The position numbers were made by a program, and so were the translations under genes. Shown piece after piece: positions 1 through 4,909 of a stretch of 6,143 nt of DNA. Position 1 is the first letter of the stretch. The number at the start of each line of letters is the position of its first letter. Origin of the DNA: Pyrinomonadaceae bacterium (GTDB taxonomy: Bacteria; Acidobacteriota; Blastocatellia; Pyrinomonadales; Pyrinomonadaceae); assembly GCA_013813825.1 (NCBI GenBank), contig JACCRA010000536.1, forward strand, positions 1-6,143, in the 5' to 3' direction. The notes under the pieces were generated by a model that was given only the letters and a program-made list of their open reading frames with translations, was not told where the DNA came from and made no database searches.

Positions 1-551
1 ACCACCTTCAGCTTCATAATGCCCTGTCCGATGGAGAAACCGCGCTTGTTGACGAGAAAGACTTTGTTGTAAAGGCCGAGGCCTAAAGCCGAGATTGTAG
101 TGATGAGAATCCCGAAACAGATAATGCTGAAGGCGGCTTCTTCGCCGCCGACCGCACCGAGGCCGCCGGCGATAACGGCAAAAATGATGTACATCACGAT
201 CACAACAGCGGCAGTCAGAAAGCCGTCGATCAGCGCCGCCCCGACGCGGTCGATCCACTCGGCGTAGCGCATCGTCGCGAAGGACATGTCGCCGCCCGCC
301 GGCATCCCGAACATTGCGCCGGGCGCGGCGGCGGTGGCGGGCGGCGCGTAAGTTGGCGGCGTCGAAGGCGACGGCGGGTAGCCGCCGCCGAGCGCGCCGC
401 TTTGGCTCGCGCCGCCGGAGGATGGCTGGCCGCGCAACTCGTCGGTCGGCGAGCGCCAAGCGCCGGGCGAGGGCGCGAGCGCCGCGCCACAACTCACGCA
501 AAATTTCGTGCCTTCCACATTATTCGTTCCGCAGGATGCACAAGTAGGCAT
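1..551 (-). CDS. Zinc-ribbon RDD-family membrane protein (3' end cut off by the window)
   Basis: I translated this gene directly from the minus strand; it starts at the ATG at 551-549 and is open at the left edge, giving 183 complete codons. The start has a good Shine-Dalgarno sequence, AAGGAG, 6 nt upstream. The N-terminus is a four-cysteine zinc ribbon (C4, C7, C18, C21; pattern CxxC...CVSCG). Residues about 25-90 are a Pro/Gly/Ala/Ser-rich linker. From about residue 96 there is an RDD domain: YAEWIDRVGAALIDGF with R102 and D109, a hydrophobic segment at about 111-130, a second at about 142-160, then the typical closing block of RGFSIGQG and LKVV at about 170-183. RDD proteins are small integral membrane proteins; transport or ion-exchange roles are proposed for some, but the substrate here is unknown. 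The ribbon should lie in the cytoplasm (inference). It lies 46 nt downstream of the M15-like gene and is probably co-transcribed with it. Confidence 0.87.
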   Translation of the reverse strand, partial: MPTCASCGTNNVEGTKFCVSCGAALAPSPGAWRSPTDELRGQPSSGGASQSGALGGGYPPSPSTPPTYAPPATAAAPGAMFGMPAGGDMSFATMRYAEWIDRVGAALIDGFLTAAVVIVMYIIFAVIAGGLGAVGGEEAAFSIICFGILITTISALGLGLYNKVFLVNKRGFSIGQGIMKLKV

Positions 552-597
552 AGTCTTCTCCTTCAAAGGGGATGAACTTTAGTTAGAGAGCGTTAAT

Positions 598-1449
598 TCA
601 ATTGACGTTCGGAATCCAGAACTGTTGGCCGTGGGCCGCGATTGGCTTGAGGCCGATGTCTGGCAAGTCTTTCTCACGAATTCCGAGAAAAGTAAAGTGC
701 GGTAGATCGCTCCGCACGGTCTGATGCCAGCCGTGGCGTCCGAGCACGGCGCGCACCTCCGGCTCCTGAAACTCCGCCACGTCGAAGGCCAGCAACGACA
801 AATGTTGCGAAGCGCCGGGCGCGGCGACCGAGTAGAGAATCGATTTGGAAAAATCTTTACTGAAGAACAATTCTTGCTCTTCCAATGTCAACACCTCGAC
901 AAGCTGTCGGGCGGGCGCGAGCGAGCGCAACCGCGCGGCTTCTTCCCCGGCCAACTTGCCGAGCGTCGTCCAGTGTTCGAGCGCGGGCTGAAAGCGCGAA
1001 TCCCACAAGCGCAACGTGTCCGCATAACTGCGGCGCGCCGCCTCCGCGCCGCCGCGCGGCGTGATGGTCAGGCCGGAACGCGCCGCTTCGTCGCACGCCG
1101 CTAGCAACGCCTCCATTGCCACCGGCTGCAACTCGATCAACTGTGCGCCGAACGCCGCCTCATACACGCCGGCTTGTTGTTGAAACTGCGCGACACCCTC
1201 TTCACTTTGAAATACGCAACACGGTGGAACCAGCAGGCGCTCCGTGGCGAGGAACATCGCGCCATACTCCGCAAGCAGGCGACGCGCGACCGCGTCCCGC
1301 AAATCACAGACGTGCGCAGGCTGCATCCCGCGCCGTTTGAACGCGCCGTCAAGCGCCACATAAAACGGCGATGACTGGAAGTGGCTTTCAGCCCCGTCAG
1401 ACCCGGCGTCGTGGGTTGCTGCTGCTGCTGGCGTGTCTTTGTCGGGCAT
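598..1449 (-). CDS. Divergent M15-family (VanY/CwlK-like) zinc peptidase, putative
   Basis: A 283-residue protein. The C-terminal half carries the zinc-site layout of M15 D,D-carboxypeptidases and L,D-endopeptidases. SQHLSLLAFD at 214-223 matches SxHxxGxAxD, giving ligands H216 and D223 with correct spacing, although the usual Gly is Leu. SDLPHFTFLG at 247-256 matches the DxPHF block and supplies the probable catalytic D248 and third ligand H251. R132 in TITPRGG may be the substrate-binding Arg seen upstream in this fold. By family knowledge it would cleave peptidoglycan stem peptides or D-Ala-D-Ala-like ends. No signal peptide or membrane segment is visible; the N-terminus is Ala/Asp/His-rich. 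An in-frame TAA at 1453-1455, two codons before the ATG, rules out a longer protein, and no clear ribosome site precedes the ATG. It sits upstream of the RDD gene on the same strand. The family call is from motifs only; an inactive relative is possible. Confidence 0.66.
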   Translation of the reverse strand: MPDKDTPAAAATHDAGSDGAESHFQSSPFYVALDGAFKRRGMQPAHVCDLRDAVARRLLAEYGAMFLATERLLVPPCCVFQSEEGVAQFQQQAGVYEAAFGAQLIELQPVAMEALLAACDEAARSGLTITPRGGAEAARRSYADTLRLWDSRFQPALEHWTTLGKLAGEEAARLRSLAPARQLVEVLTLEEQELFFSKDFSKSILYSVAAPGASQHLSLLAFDVAEFQEPEVRAVLGRHGWHQTVRSDLPHFTFLGIREKDLPDIGLKPIAAHGQQFWIPNVN

Positions 1450-1556
1450 GTGTTATGTGGCGAACCTGAAGCGCGGACAACTGTTGCTCCCTAGACCCGG
1501 TGGCTGGGGTATGCTACCAAGAGACGAGATTGCAAACCAAACAGGGAAGCACCGCC

Positions 1557-1949
1557 ATGAACAGACTCGCGCAGTTTCAAGCGACGCTCGACACTTACCG
1601 CAAGCACGGCTGGCGTTTGGAGCGCGTGCTGATGTGTCCTCGGACACTCGCGGAATTACAGAGCGCCTTGCCATCCATTGCTGCTGCCGCTCCGCCCGCG
1701 TTTGAAAACGTCGTCACACGCGAAGCCGCGTTTGATGCAATGTGGTTTGCCCGCGCCTCGCGCGCCGGGCGCGAGGCGTGGGAACTCCGCCTCGTCTCCG
1801 ATCCGCCTTACGCCCTCTTCGAAGTGTTCGAGCAGGACGAAGCCGAGGAAGACCGCGAAGACGTGCGCCGCGAGATGGAGGCAAAAGCAGGGATGAGGGA
1901 TGAGGGCGGAGGGATGAAAGTAGAAGAGGCAGAAGGCAGTGAGCAGTGA
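1557..1949 (+). CDS. Conserved-looking hypothetical protein, 130 aa
   Basis: I do not recognise the family. I chose the ATG at 1557 because AGGGAAG lies about 7 nt upstream; a GTG at 1500 in the same frame would add 19 residues but has no ribosome site. The folded part appears to be residues 1-110: an N-terminal helix (MNRLAQFQATLDTYRKHGW), a segment with C27, an Ala/Pro-rich stretch at 39-49, a probable beta-strand pair (AWELRLVS and YALFEVFEQ), and a strongly charged helix at 92-111 rich in Glu, Asp and Arg. It is soluble, with no signal or TM segment. Residues 112-130 are encoded entirely by a heptamer repeat that runs through the stop codon, so this tail was probably acquired by repeat insertion and is unlikely to be conserved. 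It is divergent from the M15-like gene and converges on the PDZ gene. Confidence 0.74.
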   Translation: MNRLAQFQATLDTYRKHGWRLERVLMCPRTLAELQSALPSIAAAAPPAFENVVTREAAFDAMWFARASRAGREAWELRLVSDPPYALFEVFEQDEAEEDREDVRREMEAKAGMRDEGGGMKVEEAEGSEQ

Positions 1950-2016
1950 GAAGACAGAGCGTTCTTATGTCTGTTTACCGACTGCTGTCTTCTGGCTGTT
2001 TTTCATCCCTCATCCC
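1890..2016. repeat. Heptamer-phased nested inverted repeat between convergent genes
   Basis: The left arm starts with four heptamers in phase at 1890-1917: GGGATGA, GGGATGA, GGGCGGA, GGGATGA. The right arm at 2003-2016 is TCATCCC twice, the exact reverse complement of the first two (14 of 14 bases). Nested inside is a second perfect inverted pair, AGAAGACAG at 1949-1957 and CTGTCTTCT at 1985-1993. Another tandem heptamer, CAGTGAG twice, lies at 1937-1950. The structure spans the stop of the 130-aa gene and ends 5 nt before the stop of the PDZ gene. Transcripts from either side could fold it, so it may act as a bidirectional terminator (inference; there is no long U tract). It resembles dispersed intergenic repeats, but copy number cannot be judged from this window. 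Confidence 0.7.
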
Positions 2017-2021
2017 TTAGT

Positions 2022-3014
2022 TCACTCTCGTCCGACTTTGACGGGGATTTCGAGGCGTTCGCCGTTGCGGATGATAACGGTGTTGACGGTGCTGCCGGGG
2101 GTGGCGCGGTCAATGCGATGACTGAGTTCTTTAGGCGTGCGGATGGGCGTGCCATTAAACCCGATGACGATGTCGTTCTCGCGCCAGCCGGCGATGTCGG
2201 CGGGGCGGTTGGAACTGACATTACCAACTTCGACACCGTAAATCTTCAGTTGTGGAATTTCGACGCGATCCAGCCCACTGATGCCGAGGAAGCCTTTACC
2301 TTGCGGCCCGAAGAAGTCGTCGGAGTCGTAAGATTCAGATGAGATAGTGGTCAGCAGTGTCTTTTTAGACTCGCTATCGCGGACGTATTCGACCTCGACG
2401 GTTTTGCCTACCGGCGTCTGGCGCAGCTTCTTACGCATGTCGTCCTCGCCATGCACCGAATCACCATCGAACACGGTCACAATGTCGCCGCCGACGAGTC
2501 CGGCCTTGTCCGCGGGGCTGCCGGGCATGACCGATTCGATCAGCACCCCGTCGTCGGTCGGCACGGTTTGAAATTCAGAGGTTCCGAAGAACGAACGCGG
2601 CCCGCTGACGGTGGTTGTGATGGGCACGCCGTTGATGCGAAGCGACTTGAAAACCCAGCCGCCCGTTGCCACGAAGATCGCGAGCGAAATTACCATCCAC
2701 ATGACCCAATTGCCCCGCGAAGGAGAGCAACTCAAATTCTTCCGGCGCGTCGGCGTCGCTGAATTGGCGGGCGCGAAAGCGGTTGTCTGCGCGCCGCTCG
2801 TTGATAGATTTTGCGGGCCGGGCGCGAAGTTCGGGATACCCATCGAATTATCGAAGCGGACAGTCTGAACATACTCTTCCATGCCTTCGCCGAGGCGATA
2901 GCCGCAACTGCGGCAGAAGCGCATCCCGCGCACCATCGTCGCGCGGCAGTTGTGGCAGGAGACAGTCTCGACGCCGTCGGTATTCTTGTCAGCACGTTGT
3001 TCTTCGGTTTTCAT
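2022..3014 (-). CDS. Zinc-ribbon, single-TM, tandem-PDZ protein
   Basis: A 330-residue protein with a clear domain order. A zinc ribbon lies at 20-40 (C20, C23, C34, C37; SCHNC...FCRSCGYRL). A low-complexity linker follows at about 45-100. One transmembrane helix spans about 103-122 (WVMWMVISLAIFVATGGWVF). PDZ domain 1 is at about 152-225 (GVLIESVMPGSPADKAGL and GGDIVTVFDG are diagnostic), and PDZ domain 2 at about 242-328 (FLGISGL, NRPADIAGWRENDIVIGFNG). No protease domain is present, unlike HtrA/DegP, so it is probably a scaffold or regulator that binds C-terminal or exposed peptides. Topology is inferred: ribbon in the cytoplasm and PDZ domains outside the inner membrane, since the TM is an uncleaved internal anchor. 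The start is the only ATG that keeps the ribbon; its ribosome site is weak. It is divergent from the 84-aa gene. Partners are unknown. Confidence 0.88.
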   Translation of the reverse strand: MKTEEQRADKNTDGVETVSCHNCRATMVRGMRFCRSCGYRLGEGMEEYVQTVRFDNSMGIPNFAPGPQNLSTSGAQTTAFAPANSATPTRRKNLSCSPSRGNWVMWMVISLAIFVATGGWVFKSLRINGVPITTTVSGPRSFFGTSEFQTVPTDDGVLIESVMPGSPADKAGLVGGDIVTVFDGDSVHGEDDMRKKLRQTPVGKTVEVEYVRDSESKKTLLTTISSESYDSDDFFGPQGKGFLGISGLDRVEIPQLKIYGVEVGNVSSNRPADIAGWRENDIVIGFNGTPIRTPKELSHRIDRATPGSTVNTVIIRNGERLEIPVKVGRE

Positions 3015-3081
3015 CTTCGGGCCTATTCTCGAAATCGTGGGTTAATCTCCGTGCGAGGCTGAACGCTTCGACTATTGCCGC

Positions 3082-3087
3082 CTTATA
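3082..3087 (-). promoter_or_regulatory. Possible -10 box for the PDZ gene
   Basis: Read on the minus strand this is TATAAG, five of six matches to the sigma-70 -10 consensus. It lies about 68 nt before the PDZ gene start, in the divergent gap. I see no convincing -35 hexamer at the right distance, so it is a weak candidate. Confidence 0.2.
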
Positions 3088-3107
3088 CGCCGGACGGGAA
3101 AGCCCGG

Positions 3108-3136
3108 TTGCACATTGTTTCCGCCCGGCATACACT
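3108..3136 (+). promoter_or_regulatory. Candidate sigma-70 promoter for the 84-aa gene
   Basis: TTGCAC (3108-3113) and TACACT (3131-3136) are separated by exactly 17 nt. Transcription would begin near 3143, leaving a leader of about 87 nt before the GTG at 3230. The hexamers match the consensus only partly (three and four of six), and GATAAT at 3150-3155 is an alternative -10 box without a clear -35. Confidence 0.25.
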
Positions 3137-3229
3137 CCAAACGTCAGGCGATAATGCCGCTCGCGGGGGGAGTTAACACACTGCCCGCCGCTTCGCCATT
3201 AAGCAGGAAAGTAAAGGGTACATAATTAC

Positions 3230-3484
3230 GTGGAAGTGACCAAAGCACTGGCCTCATTGCAGCCGCTCTACGGCAAAGACAACGTCGAAATCGTTACTGC
3301 CGACGGCCAACGTGTGCGCGGCGTCGTCCGCAGTATGAAGATGACGCAGGCGCTCACCAAGCCCAGCGTCAAGATCGAGCGCGCCGACGGCGAGATCGTC
3401 AAAATTACCTTCGATTTAATCGCACAGATTATCGACCATAACGCTGAAGGCGGCGAACAATCGGTGGAAGGCAGTAGTCAGTAG
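3230..3484 (+). CDS. Small hypothetical protein, 84 aa, beta-rich
   Basis: The GTG at 3230 is the earliest possible start, because an in-frame TAA lies at 3212-3214. AAAGGG at 3213-3218 is an acceptable ribosome site, 11 nt away. A second GTG at 3236 is less well spaced. The core, residues about 1-71, shows one short helix (ALASLQPLYG) and then alternating beta-type segments: NVEIVTADGQRVRGVVRSMKM, then SVKIERADGEIVKITF and LIAQIID. Two short G-containing turns (ADGQ, ADGE) link the strands. This pattern suggests a small barrel of SH3-like or Sm-like type, but I have no motif that proves it, and I do not recognise a family. There is no signal peptide and no cysteine. The last residues (EGSSQ) and the TAG stop come from a tandem heptamer repeat. 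The cupin gene begins 46 nt downstream on the same strand. Confidence 0.76.
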   Translation: MEVTKALASLQPLYGKDNVEIVTADGQRVRGVVRSMKMTQALTKPSVKIERADGEIVKITFDLIAQIIDHNAEGGEQSVEGSSQ

Positions 3485-3488
3485 TCAG
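3466..3488. repeat. Tandem heptamer repeat at the 3' end of the 84-aa gene
   Basis: CAGTAGT occurs twice in tandem at 3472-3485, followed by CAG and preceded by GGAAGG. It carries the last codons and the TAG stop of the 84-aa gene. The layout is the same as at 1932-1950, where GAAGG precedes CAGTGAG twice. Confidence 0.75.
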
Positions 3489-3530
3489 AGTTACATACAC
3501 GTTGACGGCTCCCTGCCGTCCATCGTTCCG

Positions 3531-3884
3531 GTGCTTGATTTCACCGACATCGAATGGCGAGCGACGCGCCACCCCGGCATCTTTTTAAGGGTGCTGCGGC
3601 GCGACGAGACGACGGGCGACGCGACCGTGCTGATCCGCATGGACCCCGGCTGCGCGTATCCGTCGCACCGGCACATCGGGATCGAAGAAGTGTTCATCTT
3701 ACAGGGTGGCTATCGCGACGCAATAGGCACACACCGCGCGGGCGATTACGTCGTCAATCAACCCGGCTCGACGCATTACCCCGTCGCCCTTGACGGCGCG
3801 ACGGCCTGCGTCATGCTCGCTGTCGCGCGCCGTGGCATCAAGCTGTTAAGTCGAAACGACAAGATGGGAACAGAAGGAATATAG
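3531..3884 (+). CDS. Cupin-domain protein (ChrR-type cupin)
   Basis: A 117-residue single-domain cupin. Motif 1 is PSHRHIGIEEVFILQGG, with metal ligands H46, H48 and E52; motif 2 is GDYVVNQPGSTHYP, with the fourth ligand H82. The opening WRATRHPGIFLRVLRRDE and VLIRMDPGCAYPSHRH are typical of the cupin found in ChrR anti-sigma factors and in stand-alone relatives. Those bind zinc or another divalent metal and take part in stress sensing; some stand-alone members are thought to be dioxygenase-like. No sigma-factor gene is adjacent, so the role is unknown. Two cysteines are present (C41, C93). The GTG at 3531 is the first usable start; the frame stays open upstream to at least 3480 but contains no ATG, GTG or TTG there, and no ribosome site is visible. 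The final residues and the TAG stop run into the stem-loop repeat that follows. Confidence 0.86.
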   Translation: MLDFTDIEWRATRHPGIFLRVLRRDETTGDATVLIRMDPGCAYPSHRHIGIEEVFILQGGYRDAIGTHRAGDYVVNQPGSTHYPVALDGATACVMLAVARRGIKLLSRNDKMGTEGI

Positions 3885-3973
3885 ACAGGATTAACAGGAT
3901 TCACAAGATAAGGCCGGTACAGAGGGCAGCCTAATGTTTCTTCCATCTTGTCAATCTTGTCAATCCTGTCTAT
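3881..3973. repeat. Stem-loop repeat of the ACAGGATT type (9-nt period)
   Basis: The left arm at 3881-3909 and the right arm at 3945-3973 are each 29 nt, and 26 of 29 positions are complementary; one of the three differences would be a G-U pair in RNA. The loop is 35 nt. Within each arm a 9-mer recurs: ACAGGATTA then ACAGGATTC on the left, ATCTTGTCA twice then ATCCTGTCT on the right. Repeats beginning ACAGGATTAACAGGATT are dispersed in many bacterial genomes. The left arm begins at the base before the cupin stop codon, so the hairpin follows directly on that gene and could terminate its transcript or protect its 3' end (inference). Confidence 0.82.
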
Positions 3974-4042
3974 TTCTCCCTTAAATATGATTTGAAAGCG
4001 TAAATTCGGTAAGCCCGGCCTGCCGTAATTCGCGATTGACGA

Positions 4043-4072
4043 TTCACGCTTCACGCTTTCTTTAGGTATATT
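4043..4072 (+). promoter_or_regulatory. Candidate sigma-70 promoter for the 218-aa gene
   Basis: TTCACG at 4043-4048 and TATATT at 4067-4072 are separated by 18 nt. The -10 box matches five of six consensus bases and the -35 four of six. The start of transcription would fall near 4079, about 30 nt before the ATG. The -35 lies inside a tandem heptamer, TTCACGC twice (4043-4056), itself within a patch of related repeats. A TTGACG at 4036-4041 is a better hexamer, but its 25-nt spacing is too long. Confidence 0.38.
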
Positions 4073-4109
4073 ACACGGGCGCGCGGCCACCGCGTCGCGC
4101 GCTTCAGGT

Positions 4110-4766
4110 ATGGAGAAAAGTTCAAACACGATGATGGAAGATTTCGGTGGTCGCGTGGCGAGCGTGTGGGAGGGCTTGCGTCCGGCGACGCGCCATCTGG
4201 TGGAAAACGCCCTGCACTCATCACCGCCCGCTGCTGCTGCGGGCGGCGCTCATGCCGTCACGACTGGCGGGCGCGGCATCGCTTATGATACACGTGCGGA
4301 ATGGGAACTAAGCCGGCTCCTCGCCGCGTTGGACGAGCGTGCCCGGGAGGGTGGTGCGCGCACACTAAGCGTCGAGCAGACACGCGATTTGTCGCGGCTG
4401 ACCGAGACCTGCGCCTCGGTGCTGCACGTCGAGGCGCGCTCGGCGGAGGTCTTCGGACAACTGCTGGAACGGGCGGTGCGCGCGCGCGCGTACGCCCGCA
4501 TCGACGTGCTGGCCGATACCATCTCGGCACGACTCGCGCCCACCGAAATGTGCGAACTGGCGCGACACGCCGACCCTTCCGTGCGCGCCGTCGCGCGCGA
4601 GGCGCTCGCGCAGGTGCCGACCGGCGTGCTGGTCGAACTGCTCGGCGATCCGGTAGATGCCGATGTCGCCCGCGACGCTCTCGAAGCGCAGGCCGCGGAG
4701 TTCGGCTCGGCCGAAGCGCGCTGGATTGTCAACGCCCTCGACCGCGCCGACGAAGACGAAATTTAA
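4110..4766 (+). CDS. Hypothetical Ala/Arg-rich helical protein with HEAT-like C-terminal half
   Basis: A 218-residue soluble protein that I do not recognise. Residues 10-36 form a likely helix (FGGRVASVWEGLRPATRHLVENAL). Residues 37-57 are a Pro/Ala/Gly-rich linker. A run of amphipathic helices follows at 61-145. Residues about 145-200 look like one or two HEAT-type repeats: LARHADPSVRAVAREALAQV, then VELLGDPVDADVARDALEAQA, with the D-P-x-V-R signature. Such repeats usually make protein-protein surfaces. The C-terminus is acidic (DRADEDEI). Start choice: the ATG at 4110 follows the candidate promoter but has only AGG 1 nt before it; ATG codons at 4131 and 4134 have GGAG 15-18 nt upstream and would shorten the protein by 7-8 residues. 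Codon use is strongly GC-rich at third positions, which supports real coding. A perfect terminator lies about 75 nt after the stop. Confidence 0.76.
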   Translation: MEKSSNTMMEDFGGRVASVWEGLRPATRHLVENALHSSPPAAAAGGAHAVTTGGRGIAYDTRAEWELSRLLAALDERAREGGARTLSVEQTRDLSRLTETCASVLHVEARSAEVFGQLLERAVRARAYARIDVLADTISARLAPTEMCELARHADPSVRAVAREALAQVPTGVLVELLGDPVDADVARDALEAQAAEFGSAEARWIVNALDRADEDEI

Positions 4767-4839
4767 GTTCGACGTTTCCACAGCAAATAAGGCTGCGGGT
4801 TGACGGAGCGCAAATTCAATTCTCCGGCCGTCGGCAAAG

Positions 4840-4876
4840 CAAGAAAAAGCCGCTCGAATTGAGCGGCTTTTTCTTG
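4840..4876. terminator. Bidirectional Rho-independent terminator
   Basis: A perfect 16-bp stem (4840-4855 with 4861-4876) closes a 5-nt loop, GAATT. The core CAAGAAAAAGCCGCTC has a GC-rich top, with an A tract on the left and a T tract (CTTTTTCTT) on the right, so each strand ends in a U run. It sits between the convergent 218-aa gene and ispH and fits both. Confidence 0.93.
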
Positions 4877-4909
4877 GCGCGTCTACTATTTTGGCTGGCC
4901 CTCTGTTGA

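Noticed and set aside
314..547. Plus-strand Arg-rich frame opposite the RDD gene
   Set aside because: Composition is that of the complement of the Pro/Gly/Ala linker, while the minus strand has a zinc ribbon, an RDD domain and a good ribosome site.
724..1104. Plus-strand 126-codon frame opposite the M15-like gene
   Set aside because: No motifs and Arg-rich composition; the opposite strand carries a coherent zinc site.
1500..1556. GTG at 1500 as the start of the 130-aa gene
   Set aside because: The extra 19 residues have no ribosome site and read as non-coding sequence, while the ATG at 1557 has AGGGAAG at good spacing.
1890..2016. CRISPR array or insertion-sequence ends at the heptamer repeats
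   Set aside because: Units are only 7 nt, have no spacers of regular length, and no transposase or cas gene is nearby.
3776..4129. Minus-strand 117-codon frame with IDRIDKID and NPVNPV peptides
   Set aside because: These peptides are merely the translation of the 9-nt-period stem-loop repeat; the rest is antisense to the cupin gene.
4301..4909. Plus-strand 202-codon frame overlapping the 218-aa gene
   Set aside because: Arg-rich shadow frame with no ribosome site; it runs through the terminator hairpin.
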